From Cepaea nemoralis (Eukaryota; Mollusca; Gastropoda; Stylommatophora; Helicidae), in the NCBI GenBank assembly GCA_014155875.1, contig JACEFZ010027759.1:47501-111500 (forward strand): a stretch of DNA of 64,000 bases, in the 5' to 3' direction. Made by a program: the position numbers and the translations under genes. Shown here piece by piece: positions 20,077-31,312 of the stretch. The notes beneath the pieces are model-generated. The model worked only from the letters and a program-made list of their open reading frames with translations, was not told where the DNA came from and searched no databases. Position 1 is the first letter of the stretch. Each line of letters starts with the position of its first letter.

Positions 20077-20394
20077 TCAACGCCTTCTCCTTATAGACCT
20101 TGCCGTGTAGCGTTGGTAATTATGTCTGTCCACTGCCTTCTGTCTCTTGTGCTGCGAATCATTTCTGATATCGACATTCCTCCATGTCATGAAGTCAAAC
20201 TGTCCAGCATCTTTCTCTCTTGGTCTCCCTCTGCCTCTCTTCCCCTTCAACGTTCTTGTTGTGACGACATACTCCAGCTTTTCTCTTTTCGTGAAATGCC
20301 CAAAGAATGTTGACTGTCTGCTTCTGATGTGATTAACCAGTTCTCTTTGTGAGTTCACTTCTTTCAAGAAATCTTCATTACTCTTTCTACCCAT
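20077..20394 (-). pseudogene. LINE ORF2 C-terminal fragment
   Basis: The minus strand reads RELVNHIRSRQSTFFGHFTK, LEYVVTTRTLKGKRGRGRPR and DIRNDSQHKRQKAVDRHNYQ. This is a standard LINE ORF2 tail. A related copy lies at 57295-57550. Confidence 0.8.
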
Positions 20395-20429
20395 TCATGG
20401 CGTTCTCACATCACTACTGGCGAGCTCAA

Positions 20430-20575
20430 ACGAGAGCGAAACTCGAGTCTAGTGCTTCCAATCAGACGCGGAGAAGGCCCAAGGTCGGTACCGGAGTACG
20501 ATCAGCGTTGCCAATAGTGGGTTATACTCAATCTTCAAAATCCAAGGCCCGAAACAACCAAATAAATCAATAAGT
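20430..20575 (+). mobile_element. Dispersed repeat shared with the 8.7-kb hairpin
   Basis: TACGATCAGCGTTGCCAATA and the following CTCAATCTTCAAAATCCAAG then CCGAAACAACCAAATAAATC match 8758-8835. The 3' end may be a short AAAT-type tail, as in a SINE. The left boundary is uncertain. Confidence 0.6.
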
Positions 20576-20792
20576 TCTCATCGTTTTTTCTATGAAACCA
20601 CATTTCCACATAATTCCTCACTAATCTGCTAATTGTCCATATCCACTTCCGTACTTCATACCTTAGACAAATTCGGCCAGTATCCAGCCAATCATGAATT
20701 GGATTACAACTGACTTGGTATGTGTGGTTGTGGGCTCATATTTGATTAAGAGTCTTAAAGGCAGAAGAAGAGGAAGTAGAAAAGGAAGAAGC

Positions 20793-20858
<66 letters not shown>
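20793..20858. repeat. (GAT)n microsatellite
   Basis: About 22 perfect GAT units preceded by an A/G-rich stretch. It may be a retroposon tail, but no element body is recognisable to the left. Confidence 0.95.
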
Positions 20859-20863
<5 letters not shown>

Positions 20864-20991
20864 TTGATGAGATTTATTTATAGTGGCCCCGACCTCGTAA
20901 CGTAGATCACCAGACATGTCTCTACGAGGGGAAAGCAGCGAAAGAGTTTGCTGCCCTACTTTGGAATGATTTACTGGTTCGTTAAATAAAA

Positions 20992-21206
20992 GTCCGGTCG
21001 CCGTGGCTAAGGTCTTGCGAACGCAGGTTTTTGATCCCGTATACCCGGGTTCGAAACACAGCGGTGCTGGTTTTTCGAAAAAGGTATAGATGCCGGTCGT
21101 TTAGAAAGCAATGGCAAACTACTGAACGTAAAATTTGCCCAGGATTCACGAACAGAAAAAATGCTGGGATTGACGGCTACGTCCTATGAAGGACATGCAA
21201 CTAAAT
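20992..21206 (+). mobile_element. SINE-B, near full length
   Basis: tRNA-derived head with A box (GTGGCTAAGG) and box B (GGGTTCGAAAC at 21048-21058), then the family core AGAAAGCAATGGCAAACTAC and the 3' end GGACATGCAACTAAA. It carries the best-preserved head of the SINE-B copies here. Confidence 0.8.
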
Positions 21207-21440
21207 TCAATAAAAGATTAATTAAATGCTTGATTGCCTGATTTATTTTATTCAAGTGATTAAATGATTTATTAACCGATTGATCAGTTTAGTTATTTGA
21301 TTTAATAATAATAGATTAAGTGATTAATGTGTTGATTTTATTTGTAGATTGATTGGATTCAATTGATTACATGATTAATTAAATGATTGGATTCAACTGA
21401 TTAAACGATTAATTACATGACTGATTTGTTGTTCGGTTGA
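21207..21440. repeat. AT-rich cryptic repeat of GATTAA/GATTGA words
   Basis: Repeated words of the type TGATTAAATGATT over about 230 bp. No coding potential. Confidence 0.7.
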
Positions 21441-21829
21441 ATTCAGTTAGTGTCTCTGTTGCAGTGTGAAACTACCCATTTCATAAGCGCCCCAATCTCC
21501 TTAAGCTGTGCATTGATATTAGAATCTCAACTAGATTGACATAGACGCTCTTTAGGGAAAAACAAATTTTTACGAAATTGTCACAAAGCAATTTCCTGCT
21601 ATGGGATCAGTGATATGATAAAGCCATAATATGTTGTAAGCCTGAATGCACAGGGGTATAGGTTTTTCCTTCACTTAGTAGGCGACGAACCCAGTCGTCG
21701 AATCTCTGTCTGACCGTGCCTCTGGCATTATCGATTCAGTCCTTTATCAACTTCGCTGACGTGCCCTCTTCTTTAGGGAACAGTTATCCACACGTGTTAT
21801 TGCTTTTATGTTCTCTTCGTTGTCGTCTT

Positions 21830-21985
21830 TCCTTCTCCGACAAGTCCCAACATTTCTATGAGGCTGGGTCGATCCAAAAGTCGCACTTGTCTGGGGGAAA
21901 TAACACAGCTTCTTCTGGGGATTGAACTTCGACTACTGTCTTGGCAGGCAGGCTAACCACTATGCCACCGCGGCGCCATAAGGAG
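21830..21985 (-). mobile_element. SINE-C copy (tRNA-headed)
   Basis: On the minus strand GCGGTGGCATAGTGGTTAGC (A box), CTGCCAAGACAGTAGTCGAA and a box-B-like GTTCAATCC are followed by the body with GTCGGAGAAG. Related partial copies lie at 22285-22375, 36285-36410, 38920-39010 and 51330-51440. Confidence 0.65.
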
Positions 21986-22284
21986 AACGGAAGGATTACA
22001 CTCGTATAGCAGAATCATCAATGTGGAGCTAACTGAGAGAACCAGACAAAAACTAATCAATCAGTTCACGAGGAAAAGACGCTAGGTTTGGATTTGATAC
22101 ATTGACAAATCCAGTCAATAGAGTAATAAGTGCAGCCCCTTTAGGAATCCACAAAGCAAAAGAAATATAAGAGAAAAATAAATGAGACAGATTAATAATT
22201 TAGGAAAGACATTGGTCAAGTTAGATATGAAAGAACGGTAGAACAAGGAGCCGAGTAAAGGCATACAGACAAGTACACATGCTT

Positions 22285-22375
22285 GCTATAACGGTGGTCC
22301 GAGGTCAGTCTCCAGCAAGGGCAGATTTATTTTTCCCACCAACCTCGGCTCTACGATCAATCCAACCTCATAAAA
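22285..22375 (+). mobile_element. Partial SINE-C
   Basis: GGTGGTCCGAGGTCAGTCTC, then CAGCAAGGGCAGATTTATTT and CAATCCAACCTCATAAAAGT match the SINE-C head and body seen at 36320-36410. Confidence 0.5.
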
Positions 22376-22639
22376 GTATGCACCTAATAATTTTTGTTTA
22401 ATGTTCTGATAATTTTCTTGGAAGGGAAGGCGACGAGGCAGGGAACTGGCCATCCCACCTCGTATGTCATGGCCTCAAGCATGTGAAAGCCTAGCACTTC
22501 ACATTCCAGTGGCTGTATCCGTAATGGAACTACCTTTACATATTGTCCCTTTATGGAATACAAGGAGGGAGGGAAGTGGGGGATTATTATAATATGAGGA
22601 AGCGGGGTGGGGGGGGGAGTAAAGGACAAAAATACATTG

Positions 22640-23150
22640 GCAGTACCATCAACCCCAAGTTGATTTTCCAGGCAAGTTTACTTTCAGTTATTGCTTGCCA
22701 CTGCTTTCTGATTTTCTAGGCAATTTTACTTTCAGTTATTGCTTGCCACTGCTTTCTGATTTTCTAGGCAATTTTACTTTCAGTTATTGCTTGCCACTGC
22801 TTTCTGATTTTCTAGGCGTTTACTTTCAGTTATTGCTTGCCACTGCTTTCTGATTTTCTAGGCAATTTTACTTTCAGTTATTGCTTGCCACTGCTTTCTG
22901 ATTTTCTAGGCAATTTTACTTTCAGTTATTGCTTGCCACTGCTTTCTGATTTTCTAGGCAATTTTACTTTCAGTTATTGCTTGCCACTGCTTTCTGATTT
23001 TCTAGGCAATTTTACTTTCAGTTATTGCTTGCCACTGCTTTCTGATTTTCTAGGCGTTTACTTTCAGTTATTGCTTGCCACTGCTTTCTAATTTTCTAGG
23101 CAAGTTTACTTTCAGTTATTGCTTGTCATTGCTTTCTGAGCGAGACGGTA
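22640..23150. repeat. Tandem array: 10 copies of a 48-bp piece of SINE-B
   Basis: The unit TTACTTTCAGTTATTGCTTG CCACTGCTTTCTGATTTTCTAGGCAATT repeats at 22681, 22729, 22777, 22823, 22871, 22919, 22967, 23015, 23061 and 23109. Spacing is 48 bp, except 46 bp where CAATTTT is shortened to CGTTT. The unit is the GTTCAGTAGTTTGCCATTGC-type core of SINE-B, so the array grew from a SINE fragment. The apparent ORF through it (16-residue repeat) is a by-product. Confidence 0.95.
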
Positions 23151-24239
23151 ACGTTTAAGTTCAACTGACTGGTGTAGAGAATGAACCCAATATTCTGCCG
23201 TCAGAGAACAGGAAGTTTAAGGCGAGCGCTTTCTGGGCCGTACCGTGCTATGATACAGAGAGATGGCCGCATCAGGCGGCACCGTATGGGGGATTCATAA
23301 GGGGGCGGTATTTTTAAAGAAAAAAAAAACATGTAAGGGGCGGCATTTCGAAGTCTTGCATCATGCTGATAAAATCTACTGCACGGTTCTGAGTGCTTTA
23401 AACTTTCAACCGTGTGGCCACCGTGGAGTAATGAGGCGGATGATAATAATATTAATAAGAAGTTGATGGGTTGTCTGTTTTTGTGTAAAACAATTGCTGA
23501 TATTATCTGACTGCTGTGGTATGTCGAAGACAAACTGTATGCGTCATAAATATGGCCGACTAATGGCAGTGTTGGTCAAACTTGCGGTCACAACTTTGAC
23601 AAAAGTGATACACCCATATGCCGGATTTCCTTTGGTAGAAATTTCCGGCTGGCATGACACGAGAGTACCATGCTCTGCTCGGGTGTAGAGTTGTCCACCT
23701 ACTCTAGTGAATATTCAGTTTCCTGGATTTGAACAAATTGGTACTTTGCCCGATCACTGCGACTAGAATGTGGGCTATGAGTGTTGGGGTCTATGATGTG
23801 CAGTTGGGAGTTTCCCCTTCATCAAGCTGATGGCCATGGTGACATTTCTCATCTCATACTCCTCAATTCTTTAGAAGACAGGATGGAACCATAGTTCCGT
23901 GATTTCAACACACATTAGATGAAGTTACAACAAAATAAATATAAATATTCGTTCTACCTATTTTGACGCCCAATACCGTTGTTAGACGGCTCCGTTATCT
24001 TCCGTACCAAGTCATTCTTATTTGCTTGATACCCCATTTTGCTGTTAACTATATAATTTTTTTTCCCAATAATACCTCATTCTCCTGTGTAATAGTAATA
24101 AGTATTTCTTTCTTGCGCCTTACGTCATTCTCCTGTGTACTACGTGCTTCTCATGTAACTCATCTCATCATGTTCCTCTAGTACCTTGCGGTGTCGAGGT
24201 AAAGCATAAACAGCGGGAGAGTGCCCGTTTATGGACTTC
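23150..24239. other. No clear feature
   Basis: The end of the array merges into sequence without recognisable genes. Short SINE-like pieces (for example GGTGTAGAGAATGAACCCAA) cannot be assigned. Confidence 0.4.
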
Positions 24240-24640
24240 ATATATACATATTTTGTTCTTCATGCGGTGTTATTACAGTCTCTCTTTGGCTGGTTTCTTT
24301 ACAAATGCTGTCTATATAGGTTATGAACCCCCCAAAAAGGGGGAGGGGGGGAGAGGGGGCAGGATGCAACCTTGTCATACTCCAGGTCTTATGGTGAATG
24401 GTTCCGAGTATCCTCCATTTCTTCTTACTGTGCATTCACTGTTGTTGTATAAGCTTCTTCATAAGTGTGTTATATGTTTACTCACTCCATATCTTTTAAG
24501 GATTTCCTATAGCTTGTTTCTATCTACTCTAACAAATGATTTTTCTTGGTCGACAAAGGCTAAGTAGAGTATTTCATTAAATTCGATTGATTTTTCTATA
24601 AGTTACCGTGCATCTCATGTAACTGTGATTACGTAATCAA
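24240..24640 (-). pseudogene. LINE reverse transcriptase fragment
   Basis: The minus strand reads AFVDQEKSFVRVDRNKL, EILKRYGV, SLYNNSECTVRRNGG and a QGCIL box near 24370, i.e. RT motifs leading to QGxxLSP, with stops. A G-rich run (24337-24360) lies inside. A further short LINE tail may lie at 24780-24905. Confidence 0.7.
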
Positions 24641-24933
24641 AGTTTTCATCTGTTCTAGACCTCTACAGCGTGGGAGTTGAAAATCTCTCAAATCTGAGTA
24701 CTCAAATATTAGGGACCAGATTAAGAGACACTTACACTTTTCAGGTATAAATACTGTGACACTTACCATCATCGGCAAGTGACTTGTCAGCTGTCGTGGG
24801 CGATCATGCTTCTCTACATCGTGCGATCTTCAACTGTCACTATCTCTTTTTTGTAATAAGTTGTCTTTGTGTTTTAGCCTTTTTCATAACATCTAGATTG
24901 TTCATTTTGGCTGTCTAAGGAATTTTCAGCAGT

Positions 24934-24934
24934 A

Positions 24935-25026
<92 letters not shown>
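24934..25026. repeat. (TG)n followed by (TA)n microsatellite
   Basis: About 12 TG units then about 34 TA units, ending exactly where LINE coding sequence starts (ACATCTGGCTTGAAGCAAGG). It has either replaced the 5' part of the LINE or grown at its truncation point. Confidence 0.97.
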
Positions 25027-25027
<1 letters not shown>

Positions 25028-25800
25028 CATCTGGCTTGAAGCAAGGTGATGCACTATCGCCGCTACTCTTCAATCTGGCTCTAGAGAAAGTTGTAAGGAA
25101 GGTAAAGGAGGAATGTGATATTGGAGGAACATCCAAGCTGCTTGGTTATGCAGCTGATATAGATATTATAGGGGAAAATGAACATAAGACACTGGAAATA
25201 TTGACTCACTTAAAGGAAAAAGCCCAACAGATGGGGCTGGTTATCAACCAAGATAAGACAGAATATATGGTAATTTCAAGAGAAGGAATGAAAATCAAAT
25301 GTGCTATTTCGTAACACCAAAATCACAATATACAAAACACTGATCAGACCACTTTTGCTGTATGGCTCTGAAACCTGGAGTACAACGAAAGGAGGCGAAG
25401 CCTTGTTACAAACCTTTGAGAACACAGTTTTAAGACGCATCTTTGGACCCATTAGGGATACACAAAGTGGAGAGTGGAAAAGAAGAAGTAACAAAGACAT
25501 TTATGATCTGTTTAAGTCCCCGCTAATCACTGGTTTGGGGAAGGCTAATAGACTACAATGTCTGGGGCATATAGAAAGAATGGAAGACAATAGGGAAACA
25601 AAGCTAGCTTAAACTCAGGAAATAAATGACCGTGGACCCCGAGGTAGACCAAGAAGACGGTGGAGAGATAATATACATACAGACCTACAAGCACTTGGAA
25701 TCAATGATTGGCAAGAGAAGATCAACCAGAGAGACGAATGGAGAGTTTGATTGTATCTGCAGCAACGAACCTCAATGGCTTGGAACGCTGAAGAAGAAGA
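25027..25800 (+). pseudogene. LINE RT C-terminal half with (AAG)n tail
   Basis: Same family as 9249-9704. It starts at TSGLKQGDALSPLLFNLALE (the QGxxLSP box), passes a degenerate catalytic box (YAADIDIIGE in place of YADD), and then has an internal deletion or frameshift near 25290-25310 before ITIYKTLIRPLLLYGSETW. It continues with FENTVLRRIFGPIRD and RGRPRRRWRDNI and ends in AAGAAGAAGAAG at about 25789-25802. The changed catalytic box and stops show it is dead. Confidence 0.88.
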
Positions 25801-25802
25801 AG

Positions 25803-26275
25803 ATTCCCTGGCGGGGATCTATCTATCTGTCTGTCTGCTTGTCTGTCTGACCCGGCCCGGCTTCGCCCAGCTCTTGGTGGGGAGCATCTAATTTAATTCA
25901 TATAAGTAGTCATATAAGCTCCCGTTCCCGACTATCTGTCTGTCTGTCTATCTGCTGTCTGACCCGGCCCGGCTTCACCCAGTCCCTGGTGGGGAGCATC
26001 TCATTTAATTCATATAAGTAGTCATATAAGCTCCCTGTTCCCGAACCCGACTATCTATCTGTCTGTCTGACCCGGCCCGGCTTCGCCCAGCCCCTGATGG
26101 GGAGCATCTCATTTAATTCATATAAGTAGTCATATAAGTTCCCGTTCCCGACTGTCTGTCTGTCTGACGACCCGGCTGTCTGTCTATCTATCTGTCTGTC
26201 TGCCCATCCGTCTCTCCCACCCTCTCTATCTATCGGGTCAGATCTATCTATCTATCTATCTATCTATAGCCAGGG
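25803..26275. repeat. Three ~110-bp repeats separated by (GTCT/ATCT)n
   Basis: The word GACCCGGCCCGGCTTC recurs at 25849, 25961 and 26069. Each is followed by GGGGAGCATCT, an AT-rich part (AATTCATATAAGTAGTCATA) and GTCT/ATCT repeats. It is a local triplication of a GC-rich word flanked by tetranucleotide repeats. Confidence 0.9.
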
Positions 26276-26514
26276 GACTTAACCTAAGATATAGCAATGC
26301 TACTAAAAGTTATATCCCTTTATATAACTTTTCTTATGTTAAGTCACGTAATTACAAAATTAAATTTTAGTAAGTAAATAGCTGATTGTACACTACCAAA
26401 CTATGACAGTTGGTTGCACGGGAATGAAAAGAAAACATATAGAAAATTTAATCTCAATTGGATGGACCATTCGCGAACGCATAAAGAACGGACACACATA
26501 CATATATACATTGT

Positions 26515-26516
26515 GT

Positions 26517-26556
<40 letters not shown>

Positions 26557-26560
26557 TACA
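26515..26560. repeat. (TA)n(CA)n microsatellite
   Basis: Short compound dinucleotide repeat. Confidence 0.9.
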
Positions 26561-26564
26561 CACA

Positions 26565-27255
26565 AAGAATAATGTGTCTAGTTCATTTTCAAAAGTAGCT
26601 TGGCACACTAAGACTAAAGAATCCAAATGATTTTGTACTCAGCTCGAAAAGTGGTGTAGTATACTAATAACAGTGTCAAGCTCATGTACTCATTTTCAAA
26701 AGTAATGTGATATATATACAAAAACAAAACAAAACACAAAGAACAATGTGTCAAGCTCATTTTCAAAATGTAGTGTGGTATACAAAGAATACAGTGTCCA
26801 AATCATGTTGTAGCGAGTTCTAATTGTGGTGTGCTATACAAAGAACAGTGTCAAGCTTATGTTGTAGTCAATTTAAAAAGTTGTGTGGTATATTTGTTGT
26901 TGTTGCTTATCCCTTACAGGACGTTGCAGTCAACACCAGCATTTTTCAGCTGCTGTTGATGTACTAGGCAAGTTTTACGTGCAGTAGTTTGCCATTGCTT
27001 TCTGAACGACCGGCTCCCATACCAACACGTTATAACACAAAGCGACACGGTCTGATGCACAAATCAGTCGCAGCTGAGTTTCAAGCGCCTGGTAAGCAGC
27101 TCACAAGCCGCACTCGCAAGCCTTTGGCCACGGAGACCGGCTGTATACTGGTGTGGTATATATACAAAGAATAATGTGTCAAGCTCATTTTCAAAAATTG
27201 TGTGGTATACTAAGAATACAGTATCCACATCATGTTGTACTAAGTTTCAAACAGC
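26565..27255. repeat. Diverged tandem repeat interrupted by a SINE
   Basis: The words GTGTCAAGCTCATTTTCAAAA, GTGTGGTATAC and AAAGAATACAGTGTCC recur about every 55-70 bp on both sides of a SINE-B insertion (26894-27150). It is a very diverged minisatellite. Confidence 0.75.
26894..27150 (-). mobile_element. SINE-B, full length, with (CAA)n tail and 11-bp target-site duplication
   Basis: Flanked by GTGTGGTATAT at 26883-26893 and 27151-27161. On the minus strand it has a tRNA-like head (GGTCTCCGTGGCCAAAGGCT), the core AGAAAGCAATGGCAAACTAC and a GCAACAACAACAA tail. This copy defines the family boundaries. Confidence 0.85.
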
Positions 27256-27599
27256 AGGCGGACACCACACCCATGAGTAGCTTGATAACAAAAGCTGCTT
27301 GAATTGGTGAAACAAAGCTGGATTTCAGAAAGAATAATGCTACAGGAAATCATCATTTGGCAATGATGCAGGTATAAATATTCTGAAAATCAAACAAGTT
27401 GAAACATACTCCTAAGTAGCCAAATATGATCTAAGATTCAAAAGTAAACATGACAAGAGATACAGCATAAAGACATGGATATGTTTTAATAAATCCAGCA
27501 TTTATTCACATGGTCACATGACAGCAGATTCTCACAAACTTTTTTTGCTTTATTAATTCATTCAGTACAAGTTTTTACAAATGCGAGACTCAGTCTGTT

Positions 27600-27880
27600 C
27601 AATTAACACTTGAGAAGTTTTAGACTTCACAAAGGATAGGACACATACTAAGAAAACCTAATTATGGTATTACAAGAAATTCTGGCACTTAAAGGGCAAA
27701 AGAAATAGAGAACGAGAAGAAAATTAGAGAACAGGATGCATAGTATGGGACAGACATAGTGGCAACTGCATGAGACAGCAAATACATAGGATGATTGGCA
27801 TGAGTTGGTTGAGGGCTATGCTCTATTGGGAAACAAAGGGCAGAAGATGAAGAGGTGGTTTTCAGCCACAAGAATGTCAT
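27600..27880 (+). pseudogene. LINE ORF2 C-terminal remnant
   Basis: Broken plus-strand residues (WHELVEGLCSIGKQRAEDEE) match the extreme C-terminus of LINE ORF2 proteins. Confidence 0.5.
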
Positions 27881-28019
27881 ACTCTATACAAGGACAGAAT
27901 TAGCGATCCAAGGACACACCAGACAATATAAAAACAAAAGCTAAAGGCACACTGTGATTTACAACTTCTGTCTTCAAATAACAACAGCACTTTGTTGAAG
28001 GAACACATGTATTCTGATG

Positions 28020-28260
28020 CATAGAAAAGCTCATAAATGATCACCTGCCATATCCTGCATCCATCTTCTCTTTGGCCTCCCTCTTCCTCTCTTCCCAGGG
28101 ATATACCCTTCCATTCTTGTTCTCTCCAAACTTTCATGACGTTTCAAGTGACCATAATATTTCAATTTTCATTATTTGATCGTCTTTAGTAGACTATCCT
28201 TCTTCAATATTCAGATCTTGTCGTATGGATTCATTTGTTCTTTTCTGTATCCAAGATATT
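28020..28260 (-). pseudogene. LINE ORF2 C-terminal remnant
   Basis: The minus strand reads LERTRMEGYIPGKRGRGRPK and RRWMQDMAG with flanking stops, and upstream RISWIQKRTNESIRQD (28260-28200). Next to it, 28326-28414 and 28460-28540 are a short direct duplication (CAACGAAGGTGTRGTTTCTG). Confidence 0.65.
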
Positions 28261-28544
28261 CTTAGAACCGGTCTATAACTCAGGCCTACACAATTTTCAG
28301 CTATCACAATACTTCTCTTGGGAAGAGCTTGGATGCAACGAAGGTGTGGTTTCTGAGGCAAATATTGCCAATATCTTTGACTGTCAAAGTAACTAACTAT
28401 GGAATGCCTGGAAAAGGCTAAAGAAAGAAGTAGAAGATTATATACGATTAAAAGAAAGGAAGCAACGAAGGTGTAGTTTCTGAGGCAGGTGTTGCCAATA
28501 TCTGTGACTGCCAGAGTAACTATGGAGTGCCTGGTAGTATACAA

Positions 28545-28780
28545 CTAAAAGAGAGACAACGTCCTTTGGTTGCATAATGAGAAGAGGAAGCACTGGAAAA
28601 CGCAGTGACAACTGGAAATATCAGCAGTAGAAGAGACAGAGGCAGCTGAGAGAAATGATACTGGATGGCCTATGTCAGTGACATGGAGGAATACCTTTAA
28701 TGGAACTGATCTAGAACACCAAGCACCAAGATTGGTCAAGATATGAAAGTCTTACAAAGTTAGCGGGGCACATGATGATG
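28545..28780 (+). pseudogene. LINE ORF2 C-terminal remnant with ATG-repeat tail
   Basis: Residues such as ENAVTTGNISSRRDRGS and YVSDMEEYL are followed by CACATGATGATGATTTT at about 28768. The same family and tail appear at 37780-38015, 44385-44570 and 54780-55090. Confidence 0.65.
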
Positions 28781-28912
28781 ATTTTTTATAACTTTTTGAA
28801 ACAATCTTGCTAGTTAGTGCCAGTAAATTCAGTGCCATTATTACTGCCTCAAGCTACCATCACATCCATAATGCTGTGAGAGAAATAACATGATGGCTTC
28901 CATTGACTCCGG

Positions 28913-28918
28913 TTTATT
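28913..28918 (-). promoter_or_regulatory. PCID2: Polyadenylation signal AATAAA of PCID2
   Basis: AATAAA on the minus strand, about 112 bases after the stop codon (29030-29032). It implies a 3' UTR of roughly 130 bases. Confidence 0.6.
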
Positions 28919-29029
28919 TCACATGACTCTGACATGCCCTGGCAACATGAAATATAACAGGCCAACACTGAGATTGTAATGTTGTCATGCACAACAGGGT
29001 AAACAAACTGAGATGGCCCTAGTGATCTA

Positions 29030-29122
29030 CTACTGTAGAACTGATGATAACACAGGGAATGGGTTTTGTTTGCTGACCACAAGTTTCTTGTGCTGATGAG
29101 ATATGTAGCCCTTGATCTTATT
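29030..29122 (-). CDS. PCID2: PCID2 last exon
   Basis: Acceptor TATTCCACAG, 93 nt, phase 0, ending in TAG. It encodes [20 protein letters not shown] and a short tail; this is the strongly conserved C-terminus of PCID2, after the winged-helix part of the PCI domain. Confidence 0.93.
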   Translation of the reverse strand, partial: NKIKGYISHQHKKLVVSKQNPFPVLSSVLQ

Positions 29123-29289
29123 CTGTGGAATAGAGAAAAACACAGAAGATATTTATGATATATAATGTTAATGATTTATGTCTTGAAATCAACCGCAGCA
29201 CACTAATTAATGCACAGTATGGTAGTTGTTGTTTAGTTTGTCACACTTGTACTTCTTTTTCTTCTTCCTAGCTCTTCAGTGAAGGGGGA

Positions 29290-29470
29290 GTATGACACAT
29301 CTAGTTATGTTGAGTTGAGTTGAGCCAAGAACTGACATCACTGCACTCAGGACATTCCCATACGCGCTCTGTCCCCTCATTCAACAGCCAGCGAAGAGTC
29401 TCTAGTTGTGCATCTCAGAGGTCAGCGTGTTTGACTTCATCACTCTCATTCACGGGTTTCTAATTTGCAG
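29290..29470 (-). pseudogene. LINE C-terminal remnant (pair of 8820-9236)
   Basis: The minus strand reads LRWLLNEGTERVWECPECSD, the tail of an RNase H-type LINE ORF2. It lies in the last PCID2 intron. Confidence 0.5.
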
Positions 29471-29559
29471 AAATTTTCCTCCGTAACACTCTTACAAAAT
29501 TTCTCCCAGATGTCCTGCATTTGATAGTGTCATCGGGAAACCTTCTTCCGGACACATGT

Positions 29560-29720
29560 ATATAGAATATGTATATAACTGACCTCAGCTCTCAGGCTGA
29601 TCCAGCGTAAAATGGTACCAGGAAATCTCTGGGGAGGTAAAGGTGGTCAAGGTTGACACTGATATCCCCTTTGAGTGTGTGTGTGTGGGTGTGCATGTCC
29701 ACGTGCATGTGTGTGTATGT
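29560..29720 (+). mobile_element. Partial SINE-A followed by (GT)n
   Basis: GACCTCAGCTCTCAGGCTGA, then GGTACCAGGAAATCTCTGGG and GTAAAGGTGGTCAAGG match the SINE-A body. A GT-rich run follows at about 29676-29720. Confidence 0.6.
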
Positions 29721-30039
29721 ACATCGTGGTACTTGAGTTCTAATCTTCAGTATAATCAAGAATTGTGTCCATCAGAGGTCAAACAAACATAACTGTAATC
29801 TTGAATGAGTATAGGAATAGGAGTAGTCCCCAATTAAAGGAGAAGTAAGCCACCTCCTTCCCTCTGCTAGCCTAAAGGACACCCTTGGACAAGGTAGAGT
29901 ACATATTTAGGGATCCCAGCAACCAGAGTAACATGAACCACCATTTCAAGCATGTGGCGGGAAGAAAGCAGCCAACAGACAGTTATTGATTATGGTCCCA
30001 AGTTGACAAAGGCAGGCAGCGAATAACTTATCATACGGT

Positions 30040-30218
30040 TACTTTCAAGAAGGAAAGCAATGGCAGACTACCTTCTTTGACAGATGCCTTGAAAACTATA
30101 GCAGTCACGAGACAGATAATTTACCCACCACAGCAACAGAGGCAGTACATCTGGTCTATGATAGGGAGGAATTTCAAGAGACTTATGGGCGATAAAGTTA
30201 TGCACAGAACAAGCCGCC

Positions 30219-30270
<52 letters not shown>
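30040..30270 (+). mobile_element. Unclassified retroposon with (GAT)n tail
   Basis: GAAAGCAATGGCAGACTACC, then GATGCCTTGAAAACTATAGC and AGTCACGAGACAG are followed by GCCGCCGGATGATGATG and about 16 GAT units (30218-30269). It looks like a SINE with a trinucleotide tail; the left boundary is uncertain (perhaps 29880). Confidence 0.5.
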
Positions 30271-30271
<1 letters not shown>

Positions 30272-30279
30272 TTTGAACT

Positions 30280-31210
30280 CTGCACGCAACTTCTTGGTAT
30301 GTGCTTTGTATACCCTAGCCCTTCAAAAACTGCTCTAGCATACACCAGCAAAGGTACTAAATCTTGTAACAATGTTTTCAGTGATTACAATGAAGAGAAA
30401 ACAACAAAGAAATAAAATCAGAACCAACAAGTAAGTCGACTCCTATAATACAAGAACAGCAATGTAACTCAGACTTATCAATACATCTTCAGTATCTATG
30501 CCCTAAAACCAACCTTCCCTTCCTTTCTATAACATGTGTTGCATGGCAATATCACCAACGATTTCACAATGTGAAAACAAATTACACCCCGCCCACCACC
30601 TGTCAATTGCACATGTGATTCTGCTATGTGCTTTGTTGGCCTCAGCCTTCTAAGCCCTCACATGAAAACAAAACAAATGACGGTTTTTCCTTGACATGAA
30701 TGAAATATTTCTCCCTGTCTAGATACTCAGCTAAACATTAGCTGTGGGTTTGTCCCCTGCTCATATAAATTACAAATGTTTGTGAAACTAGCATCTGCCA
30801 GTTCTAATTTGTTGTTCTTTATTTTCCAGGCTTTTTTTTTATTTGTGTAGATTATTTTAGAGATATTTCTCTATATAAACATATGCTTTATACTTCACGT
30901 TGCATTTCATGTATTCAACAGCACTGTCTCCGCTCATGAGATAGGGTTTGATCTGTCTCTCTTTCTTTCACTTACAAATTTATAAGCATTTTAAAGATAT
31001 TTCTCTGCAAATGTTTTTCTTCTTCACACTTCACACTCTGTGTAACTAACAGATGCTTTTATTTACTTTTACACAAGATACTTTTACTCACTTTTATACA
31101 AGATACTTTTATACAAGATACCTTTACTTACTTTTATACAAGATATTTTTACTTTTATATGATTAGAGCTACTAAATCTACTCAGTTGAACATAACTATG
31201 ACGAATGCAG
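30280..31210. other. Intron sequence without recognised feature
   Basis: AT-rich. A local (ACTTTTATACAAGATA) repeat lies at about 31070-31150. Confidence 0.5.
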
Positions 31211-31214
31211 CAGC

Positions 31215-31312
31215 AGAAGAAGAAGAAGAAGAAGAAGAAGAAGAAGAAGAAGAAGAAGAAGAAGAAGAAGAAGAAGAAGAAGAAGAAGAAGAAAAGAAGA
31301 AGAAGAAGAAGA
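31215..31312. repeat. (GAA)n microsatellite
   Basis: About 31 GAA units with one AAGAAG shift near 31293. Preceded by GCAGCAGCAGAA. No element body is identified. Confidence 0.97.

Noticed and set aside
20663..20917. Poly-His frame
   Set aside because: Translation of the (GAT)n microsatellite complement. The same applies at 30068-30289, and to poly-Glu or poly-Leu frames at 31159 and 35307.
22837..23091. 84-residue repeat protein
   Set aside because: The 48-bp array is a multiple of three and free of stops by chance; the sequence derives from SINE-B.
30121..30415. Poly-Met or poly-Ile frames
   Set aside because: Translations of the (GAT)n tail.
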